A stretch of 21,653 nt of DNA from an uncultured Prevotella sp. (GCA_900546345.1 URCI01000054.1:1-21653); one strand, 5' to 3'. Positions 1 through 7,733 are shown, counted from the stretch's first letter. Numbers and translations: made by a program. Notes: a model not told the origin generated them from the sequence alone.

Positions 1-318
1 AGCGACTATCTTCGGATAATGAGGTTATCAATCCACGGACTATTGCAACTGAGCCATTTCGAGCCCGAGTTTGCCGGTAAACTTAATTTTTATGTATCGG
101 CAGTTGACGAGCTTATGAAAGGAGAAGGTGACAATCCGACCATAGGCTTGCTCATTTGCAAACACAAGGACGACATGACGGTGGAATGGTCGTTCCGTGG
201 CATAGAGAGGCCTCTTGGTGTATCTGAATATGAGAATGAACTGCGAAAGATAAAAGAAATGCTTCCTTCTGCTGATGACATAAAGGCTAATTTGGAAGCA
301 GAAGAGACTAAGGGTTGA
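1..318 (+). CDS. YhcG/DUF1016-family PDDEXK nuclease, C-terminal part
   Basis: The reading frame is open from base 1 and ends at a TGA at 316-318, with a possible internal ATG at 19. The protein contains FEPEFAGKLNFYVSAVDEL, NPTIGLLICK and RPLGVSEY, the conserved end of the YhcG/DUF1016 family. Members are predicted PDDEXK nucleases of roughly 350 residues, common in bacterial accessory and defence-linked regions. About 100 residues are visible. In the family, the catalytic E-x-K (usually ELK) lies just before the LSxFEPEF segment; here the in-frame residues at that place read LLQ, and the codons before it do not resemble the expected strand. The piece is therefore either a decayed remnant with its own ATG or the tail of a damaged longer gene. 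Family assignment is firm; whether it is functional is doubtful. Confidence 0.75.
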   Translation, partial: SDYLRIMRLSIHGLLQLSHFEPEFAGKLNFYVSAVDELMKGEGDNPTIGLLICKHKDDMTVEWSFRGIERPLGVSEYENELRKIKEMLPSADDIKANLEAEETKG

Positions 319-500
319 GTATACGCGAACACCATGCGAACACCCAAGGTGTGTACGGGGACTTTTTCACTGACGTGAATAATCATCAGCGATAGTTGGT
401 GAGACATTTGAAATTTGGAGAAAAAGGCATGATACAAAACTCAGTATCACTGCCGTTACTGAGGATATGCGTGTTCGCAATGTGTTCGTTTTTAGGCATG
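319..500. repeat. Non-coding stretch with inverted tandem GCGAACAC boxes
   Basis: No convincing gene lies here. Two GCGAACAC boxes, 11 bases apart, occupy 325-343 and reappear inverted as GTGTTCGC..GTGTTCG at 471-488; the 18-base arms (326-343 and 471-488) match at 16 positions. Inside the pair are smaller inverted repeats: ACACC/GGTGT at 340-352 and CTCAGTA/TACTGAG at 440-463. The arrangement suggests protein-binding sites or the ends of a small, decayed mobile element beside a tRNA gene. This is inference from symmetry only. Confidence 0.5.
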
Positions 501-504
501 AAAA

Positions 505-530
505 AAGGAGTTACTTTGCCGTAACTCCTT
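505..530 (-). terminator. Rho-independent terminator of tRNA-Met
   Basis: A perfect 10-bp stem (505-514 with 521-530) encloses a 6-base loop. On the minus strand the stem ends in CTTTTTT, giving the U-tract expected after a tRNA transcript that ends at 542. The plus-strand side has only a weak GATTTT, so the terminator mainly serves the minus strand. Confidence 0.8.
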
Positions 531-541
531 GATTTTCAGTG

Positions 542-615
542 TAGCGGGGGTGGGCCACGATCCCACGACCTCCGGATTATGAATCCGACGCTCTAACCAG
601 CTGAGCTATCCCGCC
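542..615 (-). tRNA. tRNA-Met (CAT anticodon)
   Basis: Read on the minus strand, the 74-base sequence folds as a cloverleaf: acceptor GGCGGGA, D stem GCTC/GAGC, anticodon stem TCGGA/TCCGG around the loop TTCATAA with anticodon CAT, and T stem GTGGG/CCCAC. The discriminator base is A; CCA is not encoded. The T loop reads ATCGTGG rather than the standard TTCRANN, and the acceptor has a G-T pair and an A-C mismatch at its base, so it is slightly irregular. The CAT anticodon could also belong to an Ile tRNA modified to read AUA; overall sequence favours elongator Met. An own promoter (674-705) and terminator (505-530) frame it as a single-gene unit. Confidence 0.92.
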
Positions 616-673
616 ATCATTTTCAGCAAAGGAGAAAAACACACGTTGATGGGTGATTTCTGAATTGCGAGTG

Positions 674-705
674 CAAAGGTACACATTTGTTTTTGAACCT
701 CCAAA
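674..705 (-). promoter_or_regulatory. Promoter of tRNA-Met
   Basis: On the minus strand there is a -33 TTTG (705-702), a 20-base gap and a -7 TACCTTTG (681-674). This is an exact match to the Bacteroidota housekeeping consensus TTTG / TAnnTTTG. Transcription would begin near 667, about 50 bases before the mature tRNA. Confidence 0.8.
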
Positions 706-731
706 TATTTTGGCTACTTTTTGTTGCAACA

Positions 732-763
732 TTCGCTTTTCTGACTTTTTTGCATTAACTTTG
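732..763 (+). promoter_or_regulatory. Promoter of the lptFG-ribBA unit
   Basis: A -7 box TAACTTTG (756-763) matches TAnnTTTG exactly, with a one-off -33 box TTCG (732-735) 20 bases upstream. The predicted start near 770 leaves a leader of about 119 bases before the ATG at 889. Confidence 0.6.
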
Positions 764-780
764 CAGTCGATAGCTGGGGT

Positions 781-869
781 ACCTATATAATATAGGTGTA
801 TCTCCTTAGCAACTTTCAGCGTAGGATGGGAGTTTGGCGGGAGTGCTTATATATAATAGGTGTATTTCC
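781..869 (+). repeat. Leader palindrome and 14-bp direct repeat
   Basis: ACCTATATAATATAGGT at 781-797 is a perfect inverted repeat around one central base. ATAGGTGTATCTCC (792-805) recurs as ATAGGTGTATTTCC (856-869), offset by 64 bases, each copy preceded by an alternating AT tract. Both lie between the predicted transcription start and the lptFG start codon, so they could be operator sites or structured leader RNA. No known riboswitch is recognised. Confidence 0.6.
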
Positions 870-888
870 CTGGTGAGAAAAAGACAAA

Positions 889-2850
889 ATGAATTTTCGG
901 ATAAAGAAACTCGACATATTCATAGCCCGTCAGTTTGGGCTGCTCTTCGCCGGAACTTTTTTCATCTGCCAGTTTGTGCTGATGATGCAGTTCCTGTGGC
1001 GCTATATCGATGACTTGATTGGCAAGGGCATCTCGTTGGATATCATGGCTCAGTTCTTCTGGTACATGGCCCTGATGATGGTCCCCCAAGCTCTTCCTTT
1101 GGCAATTTTGCTGAGTTCACTGATTACGTTTGGTAATTTAGGCGAAAGTTCTGAGCTGACGGCTATCAAGGCGGCAGGTATCTCTTTGATGCAGAGTTTC
1201 CGGTCGTTGATAGTCATCACTTCTTTAATCTGTGTCACTTCTTTTGTGTTTCAAAACAATATTGGCCCTACAGCGAATATGAAGTTAGCTCAGCTCTTTC
1301 TGTCGATGAAGCAGAAGAGTCCGGAGTTGGAGATACCAGAAGGCGTTTTCTATGATGGTATTCCTAACTGCAACATCTATGTACAGAAGAAGAATCTGAA
1401 GACGGGAAAGCTCTATGGCATCATGGTCTATCGTATGACAGCAAGCTATGAGGACGCAGCCATTATTCTTGCTGACTCAGGTATGATTCAGTCTACCGCA
1501 GAGAAGAAGCACTTGCTGCTCAGTTTGTGGAGTGGTGAGTGGTTTGAGAATATGCAGTCACAGGAGTTGGCAGGAAGTGCCTCGGTGCCTTATCGCCGTG
1601 AGAGTTTTATCTCCAAGCGCATCTATTTGGATTTTGATGCAGATTTCAGTCTGACCGATGCCTCGTCGCTATCTGGCAATGCCCGCGGAAAGAGTCTTAA
1701 GCAGATCGTCAACTCTATAGACTCTCTCAATGAGACCTATGACAGTTTAGGACGCGTGTCTTATAATCAAGCTCGTACCTTCTATTTTGCCAACGTCCGT
1801 CTTTCCAAGAAAGACTCTTTGATGGCTGTGAAACGTGGAATGTCGAAGTCATTTGATATTGACAAGGTCTTTGAGAAGGCACCAGCTGAACAAAAGCAGA
1901 TGGCGGTTTCGGCTGCGTTGAGCAAGGTCCAATCAGCCGTCAATGACTTGGATTTCAGAAGCATGATGACTAATGACAACGAGCGAACGGTACGTGAGCA
2001 CCAGATCGAGGCGCAGAATAAGTTCATGCTGGCCTTGCAGTGTCTGTTGTTCTTCTTCATCGGTGCTCCTTTGGGTGCTATCATCCGCAAGGGAGGATTG
2101 GGCGTGCCGGTTATCGTGTCCGTGCTGGTCTTTATCGTGTTCTATATCATCGACAACTCCAGTTATCAGATGGCGCGTAAAGGCATGTGGGCCGTATGGA
2201 TGGGTCGTACATTGGCTCCTGTTGTGATGACGCCACTTGCTGTCTTCATCACTTACAAGGCCTGCAACGATTCTATGGTGTTCAATGCCGATGCTTGGCG
2301 AGACATGTTCCGCCGCTTGTTGGGCTTGAGAACCAAACGCAGCATCCAGGGTAAGGAAGTGATCATCAACGAGCCTAACTATGCCGATGACCATGACAAA
2401 CTCCTTATTATTAATAAGGATGTGGTTGCTTATTCCAAGGCACATAAGCTTGTGGCACCACCAAATGTCATCAAGGTATTCTTCAAGTATCGCCCGGATC
2501 ATGAGATCGAGCGAGTGAATGAGGAACTCGAAACAGTCATCAAGGACCTCGCCAATACCCGCGACCCTTATGTTTTGCAGCAGATCAATCAATATCCAAT
2601 ATTGACGTTGAAGGCACATACGCGTCCGTTTGAGCGTAAGTGGCTGAATATCCTTTCGGCGCTTGTCGTACCGTTGGGCATGTTCTTCTATTTCCGCATG
2701 TGGCGTTTCCGTCTCCGTCTCTTACGGGATTTGAAGCAGATACGATTTACAGACACAAACATTATCAATCATATAGAGAGGAAACAGAGACTTGCTGCCG
2801 AATTGGCTCATCAGCATGAGAGTGACGCGCAGAACTCTGAGAAAGAATAA
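889..2850 (+). CDS. LptF/LptG family (YjgP/YjgQ) permease
   Basis: This is an inner-membrane permease subunit of the lipopolysaccharide export ABC transporter, which moves LPS from the inner membrane towards the outer membrane with LptB/LptC. Three N-terminal hydrophobic segments (about residues 14-36, 56-82, 105-121) precede a periplasmic domain with IPEGVFYDGIPNCNIYV, and three more segments follow (about 381-398, 405-422, 437-456). The motif around GESSELTAIKAAGIS is the family's coupling region. At 653 residues it is far longer than the roughly 360 of E. coli LptF or LptG: an extra segment of about 190 residues follows, with a seventh hydrophobic stretch near 586-603. Long forms are usual in Bacteroidota. 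LptF and LptG cannot be told apart here. The start ATG lies behind a strong promoter, and ribBA follows after 24 bases, so they are probably co-transcribed. Confidence 0.88.
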   Translation: MNFRIKKLDIFIARQFGLLFAGTFFICQFVLMMQFLWRYIDDLIGKGISLDIMAQFFWYMALMMVPQALPLAILLSSLITFGNLGESSELTAIKAAGISLMQSFRSLIVITSLICVTSFVFQNNIGPTANMKLAQLFLSMKQKSPELEIPEGVFYDGIPNCNIYVQKKNLKTGKLYGIMVYRMTASYEDAAIILADSGMIQSTAEKKHLLLSLWSGEWFENMQSQELAGSASVPYRRESFISKRIYLDFDADFSLTDASSLSGNARGKSLKQIVNSIDSLNETYDSLGRVSYNQARTFYFANVRLSKKDSLMAVKRGMSKSFDIDKVFEKAPAEQKQMAVSAALSKVQSAVNDLDFRSMMTNDNERTVREHQIEAQNKFMLALQCLLFFFIGAPLGAIIRKGGLGVPVIVSVLVFIVFYIIDNSSYQMARKGMWAVWMGRTLAPVVMTPLAVFITYKACNDSMVFNADAWRDMFRRLLGLRTKRSIQGKEVIINEPNYADDHDKLLIINKDVVAYSKAHKLVAPPNVIKVFFKYRPDHEIERVNEELETVIKDLANTRDPYVLQQINQYPILTLKAHTRPFERKWLNILSALVVPLGMFFYFRMWRFRLRLLRDLKQIRFTDTNIINHIERKQRLAAELAHQHESDAQNSEKE

Positions 2851-2874
2851 GTATCATCATAAAGGAATCATAAC

Positions 2875-4086
2875 ATGGCAGACTTCAAACTTAGCAGCAT
2901 CGAAGATGCAGTGAAAGACTTTAAGGAAGGCAAATTCGTCATTGTCGTAGATGACGAGGATCGCGAGAATGAGGGCGATCTGATCATCGCGGCAGAAAAG
3001 ATCACCCCAGAGAAGGTGAACTTCATGCTCAAGAATGCGCGTGGCGTACTCTGTGCGCCCATCACATTGTCACGTGCTGACGAGCTGGATTTGCCCCACC
3101 AGGTCGAGGAGAATACCTCAATGTTAGGCACACCTTTCACCATCACAGTAGATAAGTTGGAGGGTTGTACGACGGGCGTATCCGCTCACGACCGTGCTGC
3201 AACCATCCTTGCGCTTGCAGATCCCGCCTCCACACCTCAGACTTTTGGCCGTCCGGGTCACATCAATCCACTGTATGCTCAGGACAACGGCGTGCTGCGT
3301 CGTTCCGGTCATACCGAAGCTGCTGTGGATCTCTGCAAGTTGGCCGGCCTGTATCCAGCCGGTGCGCTGATGGAGATTATGAATGACGACGGCTCCATGG
3401 CCCGTATGCCTCAGTTGCAGGAAAAAGCTCAGGAGTGGGGGCTTCGTATCATCACGATTAAAGACTTGATCGCCTATCGCCTCCGCAAAGAGTCCAGTAT
3501 AGAAGTCGGTGAGGAAGTGGACCTGCCAACCATTTATGGTCATTTCCGTTTGATCCCGTTCCGCCAGACCAGCAACGGACTTGAGCATATGGCCCTCATC
3601 AAGGGAGAATGGAAAGACGATGAGCCCATCCTTGTTCGTGTTCACTCTTCCTGTGCCACCGGCGACATCTTGGGCAGCATGCGTTGCGACTGTGGCGAAC
3701 AGCTCCACAAGTCTATGCAGATGATCGAGAAAGAAGGCAAGGGCGTCGTCATCTATATGCAGCAAGAGGGTAGGGGCATAGGTCTGATGAACAAGATAGC
3801 AGCCTACAAACTTCAGGAGCAGGGCCTGGACACCGTCGACGCCAATGTCCACCTCGGCTTCAAGCCCGACGAGCGCGACTATGGCTGTGGTGCACAGATG
3901 CTCCGCCATCTCAATGTCCATAAGATGCGGTTGATGACCAACAACCCCACCAAGCGTGTCGGTTTGGAGGCATACGGCCTGGAGATCGTAGAGAACGTGC
4001 CCATCGAGGTAACGCCCAATCGCTACGATATCAAATATCTGAGAACCAAGCGTGATAGGATGGGGCATCAACTGCACATCAAGTAA
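2875..4086 (+). CDS. ribBA: Bifunctional DHBP synthase / GTP cyclohydrolase II
   Basis: The cytosolic enzyme starts both branches of riboflavin synthesis. The N-terminal RibB part (about residues 5-205) turns ribulose 5-phosphate into 3,4-dihydroxy-2-butanone 4-phosphate; the C-terminal RibA part (about 210-400) opens GTP. RibB signatures are DDEDRENEGD at 26-35, the GCTTGVSAHDRAATI loop and RSGHTEAAVDL with His146. RibA signatures are GDILGSMRCDCG with zinc-binding Cys260, Cys271 and Cys273, QQEGRGIGL and NNPTKRVGL. All key residues are present and the 403-residue length is normal for a fusion enzyme. It sits 24 bases after the lptFG-type gene, with no promoter or FMN riboswitch between, so it is probably transcribed with it. 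Confidence 0.96.
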   Translation: MADFKLSSIEDAVKDFKEGKFVIVVDDEDRENEGDLIIAAEKITPEKVNFMLKNARGVLCAPITLSRADELDLPHQVEENTSMLGTPFTITVDKLEGCTTGVSAHDRAATILALADPASTPQTFGRPGHINPLYAQDNGVLRRSGHTEAAVDLCKLAGLYPAGALMEIMNDDGSMARMPQLQEKAQEWGLRIITIKDLIAYRLRKESSIEVGEEVDLPTIYGHFRLIPFRQTSNGLEHMALIKGEWKDDEPILVRVHSSCATGDILGSMRCDCGEQLHKSMQMIEKEGKGVVIYMQQEGRGIGLMNKIAAYKLQEQGLDTVDANVHLGFKPDERDYGCGAQMLRHLNVHKMRLMTNNPTKRVGLEAYGLEIVENVPIEVTPNRYDIKYLRTKRDRMGHQLHIK

Positions 4087-4134
4087 TGTGTAGGTAATTC
4101 TTTTGTAACATTATTATTTCAATTTGAAAATAAA

Positions 4135-4177
4135 AAGCATGATTCTTTCGTTATCACGAATAAAATGCTTACTTTTG
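4135..4177 (+). promoter_or_regulatory. Aminotransferase promoter overlapped by a palindrome
   Basis: The -7 box TACTTTTG (4170-4177) matches TAnnTTTG, with a -33-like TTTCG (4146-4150) 19 bases before it. The same stretch is a two-step inverted repeat: outer arms AAGCAT (4135-4140) and ATGCTT (4165-4170), inner arms TTCGT (4147-4151) and ACGAA (4156-4160). The symmetry covers the -33 box and touches the -7 box, as an operator would. No T-run follows, so it is not an evident terminator for ribBA. Confidence 0.6.
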
Positions 4178-4205
4178 CAAATGAAATCATATTAAAGAAA
4201 TCACT

Positions 4206-5399
4206 ATGGCACAATTATCAGACCGTCTGAATCGATTGGCACCTTCTGCCACGTTGGCTATGTCTCAGAAAAGCAACGAGATGAAAGCCCAGGGCATCGA
4301 CGTTATCAACATGAGCGTGGGTGAGCCGGACTTCAACACTCCGGAGCATATCAAGGCAGCCGGTAAGAAGGCTATTGATGACAATTACTCCAAATATTCC
4401 CCGGTGCCGGGTTATCTGGCGCTGAGAAATGCTATCTCGGAGAAGCTCGACAAGGAGAATCATCTCCAATACAGCAATAAGGAGATCATTGTTGGCACGG
4501 GTGGCAAGCAAGGCGTCTGCAATTCGATCTTAGCCTTGGTCAATCCCGGCGATGAGGTCATCATCCCGGCTCCTTACTGGGTCAGCTATCCTCAAATGGT
4601 GAAGTTGGCCGGGGGCACACCGGTCATCATTCGTGCCAGCTTCGAGCAAAACTTCCGCATCACAGCCAAGCAGTTGGAAGAGGCAATTACGCCTAAGACC
4701 AAGATGCTGATCCTCTGCTCACCCAGCAACCCTACCGGTAGCGTCTACTCTCAGGAAGAGCTGAACGAGCTGGCAAAGGTTGTCCTGGCTCATGAAGATC
4801 TGTTTGTACTCTCCGACGAGATCTACGAACACATTAATTATATAGGCAAGAGCGCCAGCATCGCCTCTTATCCCGGCATGAAGGAGCGTACCATCATCTG
4901 CAATGGTGTCAGCAAGGCTTACGCCATGACAGGCTGGCGTTTGGGATGGGTTGCCGCTCCGGAGTGGATCGTCAAAGGCATCAACAAGTTGCAGGGTCAG
5001 TACACCAGCGGCACGTGTGATGTCAGCCAGATGGCAGCACTCGCCGCTTACGAGAGCAGCCAGGATTGTGTCGAGGAGATGCGCAAGGCCTTTGAGAAAC
5101 GTCGTGATCTCATCGTGAGTCTGGTTCGTGAGATTCCCGGACTGGAAGTCAACGTCCCCGAGGGTGCCTTCTATCTCTTCCCCAAGTGCTCCAGCTTCTT
5201 TGGCAAGAGCGATGGCAAGACCGTTATCAACAACTCCACCGATTTTGCGATGTATCTTCTTCAGGAAGGTCATGTGGCCACCGTCGGTGGTGATGCTTTC
5301 GGAGATCCCGACTGCTTCCGCATGAGCTACGCCACCAGCGACGACAATATCAAGGAGGCAATGCGCAGAATTAAAGAGGTAACGGCCCGTTTGAAATAA
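4206..5399 (+). CDS. aspC: Pyridoxal-phosphate aspartate aminotransferase (class I)
   Basis: A cytosolic fold-type I aminotransferase that probably interconverts aspartate plus 2-oxoglutarate with oxaloacetate plus glutamate. Motifs in order are NMSVGEPDFNTP near residue 35, YSPVPGYLALR, CSPSNPTGSVYS with Asn175, LSDEIYEH with Asp204 and Tyr207, and SKAYAMTGWRLGW with the PLP lysine Lys237 and phosphate-binding Arg245. FRMSYATS near the end carries the arginine expected to bind the substrate carboxylate. The 397-residue length is typical of the Bacillus/Thermus-type (Ib) enzymes. It has its own promoter and no close partner, so it is a single-gene unit. Closely related class I enzymes with other amino-acid specificity cannot be excluded from sequence alone. 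Confidence 0.9.
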   Translation: MAQLSDRLNRLAPSATLAMSQKSNEMKAQGIDVINMSVGEPDFNTPEHIKAAGKKAIDDNYSKYSPVPGYLALRNAISEKLDKENHLQYSNKEIIVGTGGKQGVCNSILALVNPGDEVIIPAPYWVSYPQMVKLAGGTPVIIRASFEQNFRITAKQLEEAITPKTKMLILCSPSNPTGSVYSQEELNELAKVVLAHEDLFVLSDEIYEHINYIGKSASIASYPGMKERTIICNGVSKAYAMTGWRLGWVAAPEWIVKGINKLQGQYTSGTCDVSQMAALAAYESSQDCVEEMRKAFEKRRDLIVSLVREIPGLEVNVPEGAFYLFPKCSSFFGKSDGKTVINNSTDFAMYLLQEGHVATVGGDAFGDPDCFRMSYATSDDNIKEAMRRIKEVTARLK

Positions 5400-5426
5400 A
5401 AAATTGTTAAACCAGAAGAAAAACTC

Positions 5427-5455
5427 TTGTAGTCAAGCATAAATTACTATCTTTG
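5427..5455 (+). promoter_or_regulatory. Promoter of the exbB-exbD-tonB operon
   Basis: The -7 box TATCTTTG (5448-5455) matches the Bacteroidota consensus exactly; a TTG at 5427-5429 lies 18 bases upstream as -33 element. Transcription would start near 5461, giving an untranslated leader of about 107 bases before exbB. No riboswitch or clear hairpin is recognised in that leader. Confidence 0.7.
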
Positions 5456-5568
5456 CGTATGAATTCTACCGTTAAAGCAGAATAAGGCGCTTTTGCGTAA
5501 CGTATGTTAGACGAAGAATAGGAAATAACAACTTAAATTTACTATAAACCAAAAAATTATTCAAAATT

Positions 5569-6414
5569 ATGGCAACATCACAAAAGGTGGCAGCTCCAGC
5601 AGCTGCAAAGAAGTCTCAGGGCTTCACTGGTATTAGAGGTGCGTTCTGGATCATTGTATTGTGCTTCCTCGCAGCTCTTTGCATCTTCAATCTCGTTCTT
5701 GGTAACGGTGACAACTTCCAGGGTGGCGACAACGCCAATGCTCCTGTCAACATCCTCGGTACTATCTTCAAGGGTGGTTATGTGGTGCCTATCATCCACA
5801 CACTGTTGCTCACTGTGCTCTGCCTCACTGTAGAGCGCTGGTTGGCATTGAAGACCGCTTTCGGTAAGAAAAACCTCACCAAGTTCGTGGCAAACATCAA
5901 GGCAGCTCTGAAGGCTAACGACTTCGACAAGGCAGAGAAGCTCTGCAACGAGATGCGCGGTTCTGTTGCAAACGTTGTTCTCGCTTCTCTTCACGCTTAC
6001 AAGGATATGGAGAGCGGTGCCAACGCTTCTCTGAAGAAGAGCCAGAAGGTCGCAAAGATCCAGCAGGCTCACGAGGAGGCTACTCAGCTTGAGATGCCTA
6101 CTCTGCAGATGAACCTCCCGATCATCGCTACTATCGTTACACTGGGTACACTTACTGGACTGCTTGGTACTGTGACCGGTATGATTCGTTCATTCCAGGC
6201 TCTGGCTGCCGGTGGTGGTGGTGACTCTCTCGCCCTGTCAACTGGTATTTCTGAGGCCCTTGTGAACACGGCCTTCGGTATCGCAACTTCTTGGTGCGCC
6301 GTTATTTCTTATAACTTCTTCACCAACAAGATCGATAAGCTGACATACGCACTCGACGAAGTAGGTTACACAATCGCTCAGACATACGAAGCTAACCACA
6401 CAGACGAGGCTTAA
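5569..6414 (+). CDS. exbB: ExbB (MotA/TolQ/ExbB proton channel) protein
   Basis: This is the inner-membrane scaffold and channel subunit that couples the proton gradient to TonB movement. An Ala/Lys-rich N-terminal tail leads to a first membrane segment (about residues 24-45), a second hydrophobic stretch near 70-88, then a cytoplasmic region and two further segments (about 183-206 and 226-250). The GTLTGLLGTVTGMIRSF motif in the third segment and the STGISEALVNTAFGI motif before the last are diagnostic of the family. The 281-residue length fits Bacteroidota ExbB. It is the first gene of the operon, with exbD 29 bases behind. TolQ is an alternative name, but the tonB downstream favours ExbB. 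Confidence 0.93.
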   Translation: MATSQKVAAPAAAKKSQGFTGIRGAFWIIVLCFLAALCIFNLVLGNGDNFQGGDNANAPVNILGTIFKGGYVVPIIHTLLLTVLCLTVERWLALKTAFGKKNLTKFVANIKAALKANDFDKAEKLCNEMRGSVANVVLASLHAYKDMESGANASLKKSQKVAKIQQAHEEATQLEMPTLQMNLPIIATIVTLGTLTGLLGTVTGMIRSFQALAAGGGGDSLALSTGISEALVNTAFGIATSWCAVISYNFFTNKIDKLTYALDEVGYTIAQTYEANHTDEA

Positions 6415-6443
6415 TTTTACTAACCCTTTAAAATTTTATCATT

Positions 6444-7070
6444 ATGGGTAAAGTAAAAATAGCTAAGAAAGACGTCTGGATAGACATGACACCTATGTCT
6501 GACGTGATGGTCCTTCTGCTTACCTTCTTCATGTTGACGTCTACGTTCGTGAAGCAGGAGCCAGTGAAGGTCAACACGCCTGGCTCAGTGTCTGAAATCA
6601 AAGTTCCAGAGAAGAACGTCCTGAATATCTTGGTCAGCAATGACGGTAAGATATTCATGAGCATGGACAAGACGACCGATGTCCAGACCACTCTTGAGGA
6701 TGTGGCCGGTCAGTTTGGCTTGTCGCTCTCACCCGCTGAGGAGAAGAAGTTCCTCAACGATCCTATGTGGGGCGTTCCAATGAATGACCTGAAGGGCTAT
6801 CTGAGCCTGCCGAAGACAGAAATGCCGGTTGCCATCAAGAAGTATGGTATTCCTACAGACTCTGTTCCCGGCAAGACCGGTGATGCCGCTATGAGCGAGT
6901 TCCAGATTTGGGTAAAGGCAGCCAAGAACACCAACCCTGATGCCAAGATCGCCATCAAGGCTGACGAGAAGACTCCTTACCGCATCGTGAAGAAGATCAT
7001 GAGCGAGCTTCAGGACATGAACGAGAACCGTTACTACCTGATTACTCAATACAAGAAACAGGAGGACTAA
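6444..7070 (+). CDS. exbD: ExbD biopolymer transport protein, first copy
   Basis: ExbD is the proton-carrying partner of ExbB. A short cytoplasmic start leads to WIDMTPMSDVMVLLLTFFML, where Asp20 corresponds to the essential membrane aspartate of the family; the single membrane segment covers about residues 20-40. The rest (about 170 residues) is periplasmic and longer than in E. coli ExbD (about 141 residues in total), with an insert around residues 95-150 before the conserved end YRIVKKIMSELQDMNENRYYLI. The next exbD begins 3 bases after the stop codon, which indicates tight co-translation. Confidence 0.92.
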   Translation: MGKVKIAKKDVWIDMTPMSDVMVLLLTFFMLTSTFVKQEPVKVNTPGSVSEIKVPEKNVLNILVSNDGKIFMSMDKTTDVQTTLEDVAGQFGLSLSPAEEKKFLNDPMWGVPMNDLKGYLSLPKTEMPVAIKKYGIPTDSVPGKTGDAAMSEFQIWVKAAKNTNPDAKIAIKADEKTPYRIVKKIMSELQDMNENRYYLITQYKKQED

Positions 7071-7073
7071 TAA

Positions 7074-7733
7074 ATGGCAAAGCAAGGAAAAAGCAAGCAA
7101 AAGAAGATGAATGTCCGTGTGGACTTCACTCCTATGGTTGATATGATGATGCTTCTTATTACGTTCTTCATGCTTTGTACCTCTCTGGCCAAGCCCCAGA
7201 CGATGGAATTGAGTATGCCGAGTAACGATAAGAACATTCAGGATCAGGACAAGAGTGTCACAAAGGCATCGTATACCATTACGATCTATTGTGCCGCAGA
7301 CAACCAGATCTATTATGTGGCTGGTCAGGTGAAGCCTGAGGATCCCTCTTGTCTGAAGAAGACAACGTGGGGCACCAAGGGTATCCGCTCTGTGCTCTAC
7401 AACCACGTCACTGAGGATGGAACCTATCCTGTTCAGGACGTGATGAAGGCCAAAGTGGCTCTTGACAAGCAGCGTCAGGATATGGAAAGCAAGGGTCATA
7501 AGATGCCGGACAGCATCTATGACACTAAGCTGGCTCAGATCAAGGCAGGTATCCTTCCTGATAAGAAGATCAGTACAATGACCGTTATTATCAAGGCTAC
7601 CGACGACGCTAATTACAAGAATCTTGTAGATGCTCTCGATGAGATGCAGATCTGCAGCATTGGTAAGTATGTGATCGATAAGCTTAATCCTCAGGACATC
7701 GAACTTCTGAAGAAGAACAATGTCAAGTTTTAA
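7074..7733 (+). CDS. exbD: ExbD biopolymer transport protein, second copy
   Basis: A second, clearly different ExbD. The Lys-rich start MAKQGKSKQKK precedes VDFTPMVDMMMLLITFFML, with membrane aspartate Asp23 and one membrane segment (about residues 23-42). The periplasmic part has a long insert near residues 60-165 and ends in the conserved-type helix YKNLVDALDEMQICSIGKYVI. Paired, divergent exbD genes are common in Bacteroidota TonB operons and may form a heterodimer in the ExbB ring. That pairing is inferred from gene order. tonB follows after 31 bases. Confidence 0.92.
   Translation: MAKQGKSKQKKMNVRVDFTPMVDMMMLLITFFMLCTSLAKPQTMELSMPSNDKNIQDQDKSVTKASYTITIYCAADNQIYYVAGQVKPEDPSCLKKTTWGTKGIRSVLYNHVTEDGTYPVQDVMKAKVALDKQRQDMESKGHKMPDSIYDTKLAQIKAGILPDKKISTMTVIIKATDDANYKNLVDALDEMQICSIGKYVIDKLNPQDIELLKKNNVKF

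Noticed and set aside
90..437. A 115-codon minus-strand frame as an antitoxin-like partner of the nuclease tail
   Set aside because: It mostly overlaps the conserved nuclease coding strand and has no recognisable motif or start signal.
2851..2874. FMN riboswitch before ribBA
   Set aside because: The gap is only 24 bases, too short for the aptamer, and no FMN-riboswitch sequence is visible upstream within the preceding gene.
3124..4077. A 317-codon minus-strand frame over ribBA
   Set aside because: It is the complement of conserved RibBA catalytic sequence; no independent signals.
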